This document shows, piece after piece, positions 9,249 through 17,861 of a DNA stretch of 38,023 nt. Source of the DNA: an uncultured Haliea sp. (GTDB taxonomy: Bacteria > Pseudomonadota > Gammaproteobacteria > Pseudomonadales > Halieaceae). The notes beneath the pieces were generated by a model that was given only the letters and a program-made list of their open reading frames with translations, was not told the DNA's origin and searched no databases. The DNA lies in contig CAJXWP010000020.1 of the NCBI GenBank assembly GCA_913062625.1, positions 1 to 38,023 on the forward strand. Direction: 5' to 3'. Within the stretch, counting starts at the first letter, position 1, and each line of letters opens with the position of its first letter. The position numbers were made by a program, and so were the translations under genes.

Positions 9249-9836
9249 ATGGCAATCGACGCGATGAAAAAACGCTGTGCATGGTGCGGCGATGACCCGC
9301 TCTATGTTGCCTATCACGATACAGAGTGGGGGGTTCCGAAGCATGATGACCGTACGCTGTTCGAATTTCTGGTTCTAGAGGGGGCCCAGGCCGGTCTCTC
9401 TTGGATTACCATACTGCGTAAGCGCAATGGCTACCGTGAGCTGTTCGACCACTTCGATGCCGAAAGAGTTGCCCATTACAGTGATGCAGAGCTGGATGAA
9501 CGGCTGCAAAATCCGAAGATAGTCCGCAACCGGCTCAAGGTGTACGGCGCGCGAAAAAATGCCCGAGCCTTTCTGCAAGTTCAGCAGGAATGGGGGAGTT
9601 TTTCAGAGTATATATGGCACTTCGTCGACGGCCAGGCCGTACAGAACAATTGGAGCTCAATGCGCGATGTCCCTTCGACCAGCGCCATTTCTAACCAGCT
9701 GAGCAAAAACATGAAAAAGCGGGGGTTCACTTTCGTCGGACCGACCATCATGTATGCGTATATGCAAGCCACTGGTATGGTAAATGACCATACTGAAGAT
9801 TGTTTTCGCCACGCCGAGTGTCTGAGCATGACATGA
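9249..9836 (+). CDS. tag: DNA-3-methyladenine glycosylase I
   Basis: This 195-residue Tag homologue removes 3-methyladenine from alkylated DNA in base excision repair. Family marks are RCAWCGDDPLYVAYHDTEWG at the N-terminus, FEFLVLEGAQAGLSWITILRKR, then LSKNMKKRGFTFVGPTIMYAYMQATGMVNDH at the end. The zinc site is intact: a Cys near residue 10, the His of YHD, and the final HxxxC (HTEDC), as in E. coli Cys4, His17, His175 and Cys179. The start could be the first Met or the Met five codons later (MKKRC), which matches E. coli better. Divergent from the crotonase gene; followed 48 bases later by the MATE gene on the same strand. Confidence 0.95.
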   Translation: MAIDAMKKRCAWCGDDPLYVAYHDTEWGVPKHDDRTLFEFLVLEGAQAGLSWITILRKRNGYRELFDHFDAERVAHYSDAELDERLQNPKIVRNRLKVYGARKNARAFLQVQQEWGSFSEYIWHFVDGQAVQNNWSSMRDVPSTSAISNQLSKNMKKRGFTFVGPTIMYAYMQATGMVNDHTEDCFRHAECLSMT

Positions 9837-9884
9837 GCTGCTTAACTCAGTCTTGAGATGGTAGAATATCGCCTCAGTTGATGA

Positions 9885-11270
9885 GTGCATCACGTGTCCG
9901 CTTCCCCACCCAATAAGCCAACCTCGACAAACCGGTCTGTTTGGCGCCTGGCATGGCCCAATATTCTCTCCAATCTACTGTTTACAACGGTGGGTTTACT
10001 GCATATTAAAATCGTGGCTCAGTTGGGTACGTCCTCCGTGGCGGCGGTGACTACCGGTCATCGCGTGTTCTTTCTGATTCAGGCGATTTTGATGGGTGTA
10101 TCGGTGGCGAGCACCGCCATGGTTGCACGTAGCTGGGGAGCACAGCAGGCCAAGCAGGCCGAGATTGTCACATGGACATCCATTGTGATATCTGTCGCAC
10201 TGGCGGCTGTGCTAAGTATACCGATACTGCTGGCGCCAGAGGCTATCGCGGGGATCTTTGGTCTAGACGAGGAGACGACGGCTCTCGCGGCCAGCTTCAT
10301 CTTCTGGTTGGGGCTGTTCAACGTTTTTTCTGCCATCAGCATGATGCTAAGCACCGCGCTTCGGGCGACAGGGAACGTCATCACACCCCTGTGGTTTCTG
10401 CTGTTTAGCTCTATTTTCAATGTGACCTTTGCTTACCTGCTGGCATTTGGCATCGGCCCCCTACCCAAACTCGGGGTTACGGGTGTTTCCCTCGGCGGCA
10501 GTTTTGGCGCCGCAATCATTACCATGGCTTTCTTTTTTGCCTGGTGGCGCGGTCATTTCAATCTAAAGCCGACAAAACGAAAAAGTATCGATTGGGCAAC
10601 ATCAAAACAGATGATTAAGATCGGCCTACCCCCGGTTGTCGAACAGGGCATCGTGCAGTTGGCCTTTCTCGCTTTCTTTGCCATCGTTGCGCATTACGGA
10701 ACCGCGGCCTACGCGTCTTACGGTATCGGCATTACCCTAGTGGCATTCCCGATTGTCATAGGATTTGGCTTTGGCATCGCCACTGCCACTCTCGTGGGTC
10801 AGCAAATGGGCGCCGGGGAACCGGACCTTGCAATACTGGCCGTCGCTCGCTCGCTGCGCATGGCACTGGCATCGATGATTCTGTTATCCATTTTACTCGC
10901 CACGTTCGCAGAAGAACTGGCAAGTTTTATGATCGATGATCCTGAAGTTATTGAACTGACAGTCGTGTTCATGTATCTCATTGCTCTGGCCCAACCGCTG
11001 ATGGCCTGTGAATTTACCCTAGGGGGTGCCTTGCGCGGGGCAGGCGACACAAGGTTTCCGCTGATTGCGACCTTTTGCGGCATTATCTTCGGGCGTCTGA
11101 TCCCGGCGCTGATCTTGATGTGGCTTGAGTTTTCGGTTTACTGGATATTCTCAGTGATGATTTTAGACTACGCCATCAAAGCGAGTTTGCTGCTTTATCG
11201 CTATCGCTCCCGCAAGTGGCTTGACATACAAATGGACTTGCCAGATAACAAACTCCGCACGCCAGTATAG
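9885..11270 (+). CDS. MATE family efflux transporter
   Basis: This 461-residue membrane protein has about twelve hydrophobic helices in two halves and the arrangement of the MATE (NorM/DinF) family: an N-terminal WRLAWPNILSNLLFTTVGLLHIKIVAQLG, the loop GVSVASTAMVARSWGAQ, the mid-protein IGLPPVVEQGIVQLAFLAFF that begins the second half, and GGALRGAGDTRFPL near the end. Such proteins export cationic drugs or metabolites in exchange for Na+ or H+. The start is GTG at 9885; another GTG three codons later is possible. No substrate can be predicted. It lies between tag and the tandem TetR regulator, which may control it. Confidence 0.92.
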   Translation: MHHVSASPPNKPTSTNRSVWRLAWPNILSNLLFTTVGLLHIKIVAQLGTSSVAAVTTGHRVFFLIQAILMGVSVASTAMVARSWGAQQAKQAEIVTWTSIVISVALAAVLSIPILLAPEAIAGIFGLDEETTALAASFIFWLGLFNVFSAISMMLSTALRATGNVITPLWFLLFSSIFNVTFAYLLAFGIGPLPKLGVTGVSLGGSFGAAIITMAFFFAWWRGHFNLKPTKRKSIDWATSKQMIKIGLPPVVEQGIVQLAFLAFFAIVAHYGTAAYASYGIGITLVAFPIVIGFGFGIATATLVGQQMGAGEPDLAILAVARSLRMALASMILLSILLATFAEELASFMIDDPEVIELTVVFMYLIALAQPLMACEFTLGGALRGAGDTRFPLIATFCGIIFGRLIPALILMWLEFSVYWIFSVMILDYAIKASLLLYRYRSRKWLDIQMDLPDNKLRTPV

Positions 11271-11350
11271 ACAACCTCACACATTATACTTAAAGTTGGA
11301 ATTATAAAATCAGCGGTAGGTCCGTCACCCTACCCCGCCGGAACCCTCGA

Positions 11351-12646
11351 ATGAAAGCAGACATACTTTCCGATGACAGCGCTAGCACTTCACCGTTTAA
11401 TCGCAGTGCCCAGCACGATGCGAAGCGCATCGCGATTTTGTCGCAAGCGGCCAGGCTATTCAATTATAAAGGCTCGCGCGCGACCACGTTACATGATGTT
11501 GCAGATAGCTTGGGCTTAACCAAGACCAGCCTATACTACTATGTAAAAAGCAAGGACGACCTTATTTACCAATGCTACATGGGCGCTCTCGAGCTTCATC
11601 ACGCAGACCTCGATCAGATCGAGAAACGCCACGCTGGGGCGATGAAGCGAATATCGACCTATTTCCTCCAACATTTCGAGAACTGGCTTGCAGCTCAAGA
11701 AGGTAAGGGGCTTCATATCGCCGCCCTACTAGAAATTGCTGCCCTGAAAGGCACCCAGCGCAAACGCGTCGAGGCCAGCTACATACGGCTGTTCAAACGC
11801 CTGCGAGAGTATATCCGCCAAGGTATCACGGAGGGCTCCATCAGACCCTGCGAACCCACATCCACTACGCGCGCAATAGTGGGATCCGTAGACTGGACAT
11901 TTTCTTGGCTACACAGTATTCCTCGAGAGAAGGTGAGGACTATAGCCAATGAGGCCCTAGACATTATTACCAACGGCATATGCGGCGGAGGGGTGCCACA
12001 CTCTCCCCTCAAAATTTTTCATGAAAAAAAGGAATCAGTGTGCCCGGAGGACTTTAATCGGGAGGCGAAAAATCGCCTGAAGCAGGAGGCATTCTTTAAA
12101 ACAGGCACTCGGTTTTTCAACACGCAGGGGTTTACCGGCACCTCTCTGGATGAAATTGCCGAACACCTGCATGTATCTAAGGGTGCGTTTTACTACCACA
12201 TCAAAAACAAGGAAGACCTGCTGTTTCACTGCTACAGCCTCTCTCTGGATATCATAGAGGGCATTCATACGCAGTCTCCGCAGCTTGCAGGTACGGGCTT
12301 GGAAAAAGCAGAGCTGACATGTCGCCGTGTTTTCTATGTGCAGAATTCTGACGAGGGCCCCTTGATACGTTACAACACCATCACGGCGTTACCGATGGAA
12401 CGCAGACGCCAGATACTCAAGCGCACTGATAAGAATAATGTAGACTTTGGCGCGTTTTTAAACGAAGGGATAAAAGACGGCAGTGTGCGCCCAATCAATA
12501 CCTTGATAGCGCAACATCTTATTACAGGTGCCCGAAACGCTGCTATGGACATCAAACGGTGGCGCAAAGTTGACAGCATCGATGACGCCGCGATCGACTA
12601 CTTTGATGTCTTTTTTAACGGCTTACGACCGCGCAAAAACGGCTAA
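11351..12646 (+). CDS. transcriptional regulator with two TetR DNA-binding domains
   Basis: The 431-residue protein contains two TetR-type helix-turn-helix domains. The first is at about residues 24-75 (AARLFNYKGSRATTLHDVAD then LGLTKTSLYYYVKSKDDLIY), followed by an all-helical ligand domain to about 210. The second is at about 241-294 (GTRFFNTQGFTGTSLDEIAE then LHVSKGAFYYHIKNKEDLLF), followed by a second helical domain. Normal TetR proteins have one domain and about 200 residues, so this is a head-to-tail fusion or internal duplication. The reading frame is continuous and the two halves are diverged, which speaks against a recent duplication or an assembly error. Upstream of tesB by 33 bases on the same strand; regulation of acyl-CoA genes or the MATE pump is a guess. 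Confidence 0.9.
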   Translation: MKADILSDDSASTSPFNRSAQHDAKRIAILSQAARLFNYKGSRATTLHDVADSLGLTKTSLYYYVKSKDDLIYQCYMGALELHHADLDQIEKRHAGAMKRISTYFLQHFENWLAAQEGKGLHIAALLEIAALKGTQRKRVEASYIRLFKRLREYIRQGITEGSIRPCEPTSTTRAIVGSVDWTFSWLHSIPREKVRTIANEALDIITNGICGGGVPHSPLKIFHEKKESVCPEDFNREAKNRLKQEAFFKTGTRFFNTQGFTGTSLDEIAEHLHVSKGAFYYHIKNKEDLLFHCYSLSLDIIEGIHTQSPQLAGTGLEKAELTCRRVFYVQNSDEGPLIRYNTITALPMERRRQILKRTDKNNVDFGAFLNEGIKDGSVRPINTLIAQHLITGARNAAMDIKRWRKVDSIDDAAIDYFDVFFNGLRPRKNG

Positions 12647-12679
12647 AAAACTACCCAGCTAACATTATGGAGTCTATTT

Positions 12680-13537
12680 GTGGCAAGCGATTTAGATAAA
12701 CTGCTCATGCTTCTTGAGGTGGAGCAGATGGATACGTATCTGTTTAGAGGGGACAGCCCTAACCGTCCGTCGCGCGTGTTCGGTGGGCAGGTGCTGGCGC
12801 AGGCTCTTAATGCAGCGATAAACACCGTAGAGAAACGCTTGCTTGCTCACTCGATGCACGCCTATTTCCTCCGCCCGGGCGATCCCAAAAAGAAAATAAT
12901 TTACGAAGTGGATCCGATTCGCGACGGCAAGAGCTTCGCCACCAGAAATGTCATCGCCAGACAGGGTGGCATTGCCATCTTCAGTACGTCTATTTCGTTT
13001 CACATCGAAGAACCCGGCCTATCGCACCAGTTCGAGGCATTGCAAGTACCGCCACCGGAGGAACTTGAATCTGACTTCGACCGCTGGTCTCGGTTAGCGA
13101 AAGAAAACCCTAGCTTCATAAAGCCCCCTTTGCTGCACCCCATCGAGCGTAAACATGTGCGACCGCGAGACTACGTTAACCCCCAACCGCAGGAGCCACA
13201 GCAGCAGATCTGGTTTCGCGCGCTGGGAGATCTCGGAGACGATATCACTAGACATCAAACCCTACTGGCCTTCATCTCGGACTTTGGCTTGCTTGGTTCG
13301 GCACTACTGCCTCATCCCTACACCGCAATGAATACGGATATTCAGGCGGCAAGCCTTGACCACGCCCTGTGGTTTCATCAACCTTTTAAAGCAGACGATT
13401 ACTTACTCTACTGTCTGGACAGTCCGATCGCGGCAGGTGCACGGGGGTTTAGTCGGGGTTCGTTCTATACGCGCGACGGGGTTCTAGTAGCCTCAACAGC
13501 TCAGGAGTCCTTGCAGCGTATACGCGAACCTAATTAA
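12680..13537 (+). CDS. tesB: acyl-CoA thioesterase II
   Basis: This 285-residue double hot-dog thioesterase hydrolyses medium and long acyl-CoA to free fatty acid and CoA. Family marks are FRGDSPNRPSRVFGGQVLAQAL near the start, HSMHAYFLRPGDP, YEVDPIRDGKSFATR, and near the end the second hot-dog with SLDHALWFH (Asp204 region in E. coli) and YTRDGVLVASTAQES (Gln278 region). Length is the same as E. coli TesB (286). The start is GTG at 12680, supported by GGAG seven bases upstream and by alignment to the family. It is 33 bases downstream of the tandem TetR gene and overlaps the convergent histidine phosphatase gene by 8 bases at its 3' end. Confidence 0.95.
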   Translation: MASDLDKLLMLLEVEQMDTYLFRGDSPNRPSRVFGGQVLAQALNAAINTVEKRLLAHSMHAYFLRPGDPKKKIIYEVDPIRDGKSFATRNVIARQGGIAIFSTSISFHIEEPGLSHQFEALQVPPPEELESDFDRWSRLAKENPSFIKPPLLHPIERKHVRPRDYVNPQPQEPQQQIWFRALGDLGDDITRHQTLLAFISDFGLLGSALLPHPYTAMNTDIQAASLDHALWFHQPFKADDYLLYCLDSPIAAGARGFSRGSFYTRDGVLVASTAQESLQRIREPN

Positions 13538-14078
13538 CAGTCGTCTGTATTTGATCACCAAGCGCGATCAGCTCTAGGCTTGTACCATTGTGGCGGAGCC
13601 GGGTAATAGAGCCATTAGCGGGCCAACAGCATAGCGTTTCAGGCCGATCAAGCAGCTCTCCGACCACGGCATTGATAAGCAAAAAATGGGTGAAAATGAC
13701 TGCCGGCTGAGTTAACGCCAGAAGCCGCTGCAGCGCCGCAGCCCGCCATGCGATCAGCTCATCTCCCTGCCCCACCCACTGCTGCTGCATAAATTGACGC
13801 AGCCAGACCTGGCGCTCAGCTAACGGCACAGGCGAAGGGATTTCTCGAAACACATCCTCTACGATCACATCCGTGTGCAACAACCTGGCCAGAGGCACAG
13901 ACGTCTCAAGAGCACGCTGTAACGGACTGCTAAACAGTAATGTGTCACCGTCGACATAAGGTTGCAGAGCTTCAGCGGCATCCTCGGCTTGCTGTTGGCC
14001 AAGATGACTGAGCCCGGGGTCCGCAGACTCGCTCCAAGTTGCCGCAGCCTCACCGTGCCTTATGAGAGATATTTCCAT
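13530..14078 (-). CDS. histidine phosphatase family protein (SixA-like)
   Basis: This 182-residue protein of the phosphoglycerate mutase-like superfamily has the catalytic RHGE near the N-terminus (MEISLIRHGEAAATW), LSHLGQQQAEDAAEAL, the second Arg in FSSPLQRALETS, and an acid in the EDVFREIP segment. The late His is in VIFTHFLLINAVVGELL, which is the usual place of the GH motif but reads TH. Size and layout resemble SixA or cobalamin-type phosphatases. It follows a second phosphatase gene by 18 bases and is the last gene of the aceK cluster. Substrate unknown. Confidence 0.85.
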   Translation of the reverse strand: MEISLIRHGEAAATWSESADPGLSHLGQQQAEDAAEALQPYVDGDTLLFSSPLQRALETSVPLARLLHTDVIVEDVFREIPSPVPLAERQVWLRQFMQQQWVGQGDELIAWRAAALQRLLALTQPAVIFTHFLLINAVVGELLDRPETLCCWPANGSITRLRHNGTSLELIALGDQIQTTVN

Positions 14079-14096
14079 AGCGTCTCTAGCAGTTCG

Positions 14097-14804
14097 TTAG
14101 CGATAGGACAGTAGTGCTTCGCCCTGCTGCTGACCCAACACCTGTAAAAAAGAGCTATCGTTATAATACGACAGTGATACTTTGGAGCTGCTGTAAAACA
14201 GCTGTGTCACCGAGCAATTAAAGATCGGTTCATAAAGTTGGTAGGTTTTTCCGCCGTCTAGACCTAGTATCTGCGCAACAATAGTGGCCAACGTGCCACC
14301 AGAGGTAAAAATGCCGATGGTTTTACCCGCTCCCTGCTCTTGCATCACATCCGTCATGGCCTGACGGGCACCACCAGAAAATTCAGCCCAACTCTGCAGG
14401 CGAGCATCATTACAAGCAGGAGAAACCCAGTAATTGAATACGGCTTCAATCACCTTCTGATAGTCCTTGCTCGAGCTCAACCCTTTATCAACCATTGCCT
14501 CAATCTTCGAATTAATTTTTATCACTTCAGGCGTTAGATACTTTAACTGCTCGTCATTTTTGATCTCATTAAAGCGGACATCGATATGGTGGGGTACTTC
14601 TGCAGGCTGACTGGCAATGGCTAATCGGGCTGTATTGCGCTGCCGCGACAGATCGCCACTATACACAGCATCAAAGTGTATACCTTGATCACGAAAATAC
14701 TCCCCTGCGACCGCCGCCTGTCGACACCCCAAATCGGAGAGCTTGTCGTAGTTTTCAGCACCGAAGGACGCCTGACCATGGCGCACGAGATAAATAGTGG
14801 CCAT
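14097..14804 (-). CDS. histidine phosphatase family protein
   Basis: This 235-residue protein begins MATIYLVRHGQASFGAENYD, the RHG motif holding the nucleophilic His, followed by LSDLGCRQAAVAGEYF and YSGDLSRQRNTARLA with the second Arg. The later catalytic block reads IGIFTSGGTLATIVAQILG, with Ser-Gly-Gly instead of the usual GH, so the second His of the family is missing or moved; activity is therefore uncertain. A few residues match many proteobacterial homologues of this layout. Its ATG shares one base with the aceK stop codon (TGATG), so the two are translationally coupled. Confidence 0.87.
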   Translation of the reverse strand: MATIYLVRHGQASFGAENYDKLSDLGCRQAAVAGEYFRDQGIHFDAVYSGDLSRQRNTARLAIASQPAEVPHHIDVRFNEIKNDEQLKYLTPEVIKINSKIEAMVDKGLSSSKDYQKVIEAVFNYWVSPACNDARLQSWAEFSGGARQAMTDVMQEQGAGKTIGIFTSGGTLATIVAQILGLDGGKTYQLYEPIFNCSVTQLFYSSSKVSLSYYNDSSFLQVLGQQQGEALLSYR

Positions 14805-16558
14805 CAGAGACTCTCCGAAATAGGGTTGGCTTGACGATTAAAACGAAACTCGCGCCGATAAGGGAAAAAATCTTCGACATGTCCTGTGTGAATCCTATCC
14901 TGTAAATCCGTCCAGAATGAAGCCTCATAAATATCACTGTGTAGGGTATCAAACACTTTGCGTGCGCGCTGGTTGCCGGAGAAAAACAGCGGAAATTCTT
15001 CTGGGAAGATATCGTTGGGACCTACCGAGTACCATGGCGAGCTGGCCATCTCCTCCTCTTCCGTGCGAGGCTTGGGCAGGATACGGAAGTGGCAGTCTGT
15101 CAGCGGGACAATTTCGTCATAATCATAAAACACCACTCGACCGTGCCGCGTCACACCAAAATTCTTAAGCAGCATATCGCCCGGGAAAATGTTGGCCGCG
15201 GCCAACTGCTTGATGGCATTACCGTATTCATCCATGACCTCCGCCACTTGTTCATCTGTAGCACTGCGAAGATACAAGTTTAGCGGCGTCATACGGCGCT
15301 CTACGTACACATGTTTGATAATTAGTGCCTTGCCGTGTTCCTCAATCACAGAAGGGGCGACTTCGCGCAACTCCTCCATCAATTCATCCGAAAAACGTTC
15401 CCGGGCAAATGCCAGATTAGTAAACTCCTGAGTGTCTGCCATCCTGCCAGCACGATCCCACCTTTTGACCAGCGTGTATTTGGCCTTCACTTGCTCACGC
15501 GTCATATCCTTGGGCGGCGTGAACTTGTCTTTGATAATTTTGAATACAAAGTCGTAGGATGGCAGGGTAAAGACACTCATCACCATACCCTTAATGCCGG
15601 GTGCGATATTGAACTGGTCATTGGTACTTGTCATATGTCTGAAAGCGCAACGATGGTAATAGGTTTTTCCGTGTTTATTGTGCCCCAAGGCACTGTAAAT
15701 CTCGGAAATGGGTTTTGCTGGCATAAGTTCCTGAAGGAATAAGACACACTGAGCAGGCCTCATGGCATCTACCAGGAAATAGGACCGAGTAAAACTGAAC
15801 AGTACACTGACGTTATCAGAACCAAACAAGATCGCGTCGATAAAGACTGCACCCGCCTGATTATGCAAGACAGGCAACACAAAAGGCATCGATCGATCAC
15901 CAGACAATATTCGCCCAACGATGTAGGCGCCCTTGTTGCGGAAAAAATGATGCTCGAGGACCTGAATTTCGACGGCTTCTTCCTCGTCGAAACAGAATTC
16001 AGGGCTCTCTAGCATCGCCTCTCGAATGTTTTCAATATCCCTGTGCATATCTTCATAGGGAATCGCAAAAGCATAATCGTTGAGCAATGCTTCGAGAACA
16101 GCGGTAAGAGAGCCTTCTAATCTGTAGCTGCGATAAATATTTTTAACATCTACTGCGGGCATATCACCATGAGGAGAAAACACAAAAGCATATTCATCAC
16201 GAATCTTTCGATGCTTGAACACTGCGCAATAAACTGAATTAAAAAATGTCTCGGCTATTTCAAAATTACTGTGCCCGACAATCAACTGCGCGTATATCGC
16301 GCGTGCTTCCCGCCAGAATTCAAAATCGTGGAGATCTTGCCCCGCGATCAGCTCTACGAACTCATAGACCTGCTGAGTTTTTGCTTTATAGAGATCGATG
16401 CGTTGGATTGATGATTGCCGTATTCCAGACCAGTCAGCATTCTCAAAGCGAGTTCGCGTCGCCAGTGTTATATTTTGGAACTCTGCGAAATAAGATTCGA
16501 AGCCATTCAGTATGGTGCGCGCAAAGCGCTCTGCTGTATCCACGTGGTGTTCTAACAA
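14804..16558 (-). CDS. aceK: isocitrate dehydrogenase kinase/phosphatase
   Basis: This 584-residue AceK reversibly phosphorylates isocitrate dehydrogenase and so sets the split between the TCA cycle and the glyoxylate bypass. Family marks include FYSYFAEFQ-like N-terminal helices, YRSYRLEGSLTAVLEALLNDY in the regulatory domain, the ATP-loop region IAPGIKGMVMSVFTLPSYDFVFKIIKDKF with the catalytic-domain Lys, HVYVERRMTPLNLYL, and LLKNFGVTRHGRVVFYDYDEI with the kinase DYDE block. Length matches the family (570-600). In E. coli aceK follows aceBA; here neither aceA, aceB nor icd is near, and it leads a small operon with two histidine phosphatases. Confidence 0.98.
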   Translation of the reverse strand: MLEHHVDTAERFARTILNGFESYFAEFQNITLATRTRFENADWSGIRQSSIQRIDLYKAKTQQVYEFVELIAGQDLHDFEFWREARAIYAQLIVGHSNFEIAETFFNSVYCAVFKHRKIRDEYAFVFSPHGDMPAVDVKNIYRSYRLEGSLTAVLEALLNDYAFAIPYEDMHRDIENIREAMLESPEFCFDEEEAVEIQVLEHHFFRNKGAYIVGRILSGDRSMPFVLPVLHNQAGAVFIDAILFGSDNVSVLFSFTRSYFLVDAMRPAQCVLFLQELMPAKPISEIYSALGHNKHGKTYYHRCAFRHMTSTNDQFNIAPGIKGMVMSVFTLPSYDFVFKIIKDKFTPPKDMTREQVKAKYTLVKRWDRAGRMADTQEFTNLAFARERFSDELMEELREVAPSVIEEHGKALIIKHVYVERRMTPLNLYLRSATDEQVAEVMDEYGNAIKQLAAANIFPGDMLLKNFGVTRHGRVVFYDYDEIVPLTDCHFRILPKPRTEEEEMASSPWYSVGPNDIFPEEFPLFFSGNQRARKVFDTLHSDIYEASFWTDLQDRIHTGHVEDFFPYRREFRFNRQANPISESL

Positions 16559-16641
16559 CCTCTATTGCTGGCGATCCAGCTCACAAGATGGCGAAGACAG
16601 CTGCGCACAGAGCGCAGCCACTAATGAGACCGTAAGCCGGC

Positions 16642-17682
16642 TCACAGCATCTCTTTTGCGAACAGCTCTAGGATCTGCGGGTTCGCGACACTCAACAGCA
16701 TGGAGCCCACTTCGCCGCGTTTGCCGGCTTCTTTCCAGGGCGCCAATCGCTCGATGATTCTTCCGTGTGACCCTACCAGCGCAACTTCGTCAATTAGCGC
16801 ATTGGGCACCAAAGCCTGAGCTTCTTCTTTCTTACCACTGAGATACAAGTCCTGTATCCGTGTGGCCACATCACCGTAACCAAGCCGCGTGGCATAGTCG
16901 TGATAAAAATTCTTATTCTTGGCACCCATGCCTCCAATATACAGCGCCAGCCATGGGCGCAGAGAATCAAAGGCAGCATTTAAATCATCATTTGCGGCAA
17001 CCGCAACAAATGGCGCGACATCAAAATCTTTTAGGCTCTTGCCATTCCCCGCTTTGGCGAATCCTTTGTCCAGATGCTCGCCTATGATGTTGTATTTCAG
17101 AGGATCCATCCAAACTGGGAACACGCCGTCGGCAACTTCACCCGCACACGCGAGTCCAGCAGGCGTAATGGACGCGGTGTAAATAGGGATCTCAGGACAC
17201 CCCTGCAAAATCGACTTCAAGGGCTTACCGAGTCCAGTAGTGCCAGGTCCCTTATTGGGGAGCTGGTAAACCTGACCATCAAATTCCACTGGGCCATCGC
17301 GCTCCATTATCTTGCGCATGATCTGAATGTATTCACGGGTCCGGGTGACCGGCTTGCCATAAGGCACACCATGCCAGCCTTCAACCACCTGCGGCCCAGA
17401 AGCACCCAGGCCTGAAATAAACCGACCGCCTGATAACTGGTGCAGCGACATTGATGTCATCGCACACATAGCCGGAGATCGAGCGGGCATCTGCATAATG
17501 GCCGTGCCCACCCTGATTTTTTTAGTCTGCGCTAATATCCAAGTGGCAGTGGACACCGCGTCATTGCCGTAAGCCTCCGCGGTCCACACAGAATCATAGC
17601 CCATCGACTCCGCCTGATGTATCAGTTCCATTGGTATTTGAATTTGTTTGCCGGAATAGCCCAGCAGAAAGCCCAGTTTCAT
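16642..17682 (-). CDS. luciferase-like (LLM) flavin or F420-dependent oxidoreductase
   Basis: This 346-residue TIM-barrel protein of the bacterial luciferase-like family starts MKLGFLLGYSGKQIQIPMEL and has AESMGYDSVWTAEAYGNDAV, KKIRVGTAIMQMPARSPAM and SGGRFISGLGASGPQVVEGWHG, the features of the group often annotated as F420-dependent LLM oxidoreductases in actinobacteria. The cofactor (FMN or F420) cannot be told from the sequence by eye, and no F420 biosynthesis gene is in the window. The ATG at 17682 is preceded by GGAG at good spacing; an upstream in-frame start adds 32 residues unlike the family. It stands alone, between aceK and cnoX. Confidence 0.87.
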   Translation of the reverse strand: MKLGFLLGYSGKQIQIPMELIHQAESMGYDSVWTAEAYGNDAVSTATWILAQTKKIRVGTAIMQMPARSPAMCAMTSMSLHQLSGGRFISGLGASGPQVVEGWHGVPYGKPVTRTREYIQIMRKIMERDGPVEFDGQVYQLPNKGPGTTGLGKPLKSILQGCPEIPIYTASITPAGLACAGEVADGVFPVWMDPLKYNIIGEHLDKGFAKAGNGKSLKDFDVAPFVAVAANDDLNAAFDSLRPWLALYIGGMGAKNKNFYHDYATRLGYGDVATRIQDLYLSGKKEEAQALVPNALIDEVALVGSHGRIIERLAPWKEAGKRGEVGSMLLSVANPQILELFAKEML

Positions 17683-17806
17683 AGATAATCTCCAATAATA
17701 GCCATGCTTGGCTAGCCTTAAGTTAGTGTGGTCGTTTAACCATCGAAAACAGCAGCGCATTGCGCCTCGTGGCAACACTTATTGCCAATAATTATTTGGC
17801 GCTGCT

Positions 17807-17840
17807 GACCAAAAATACGGTGCCTCATGAAGCCAGGCAC
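17807..17840 (-). terminator. probable terminator downstream of cnoX
   Basis: On the minus strand GTGCCT (17835-17840), a 9-base loop and AGGCAC (17820-17825) are followed by CGTATTTTTGG. The stem is short and the T run has five bases. It lies 22 bases past the cnoX stop. Confidence 0.5.
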
Positions 17841-17861
17841 ACTGTATCTGTAATGAAAGTC

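Noticed and set aside
16600-16618. GCTGCG/CGCAGC hairpin between aceK and the LLM gene as terminator
   Set aside because: Six-base stem with no T run on the minus strand.
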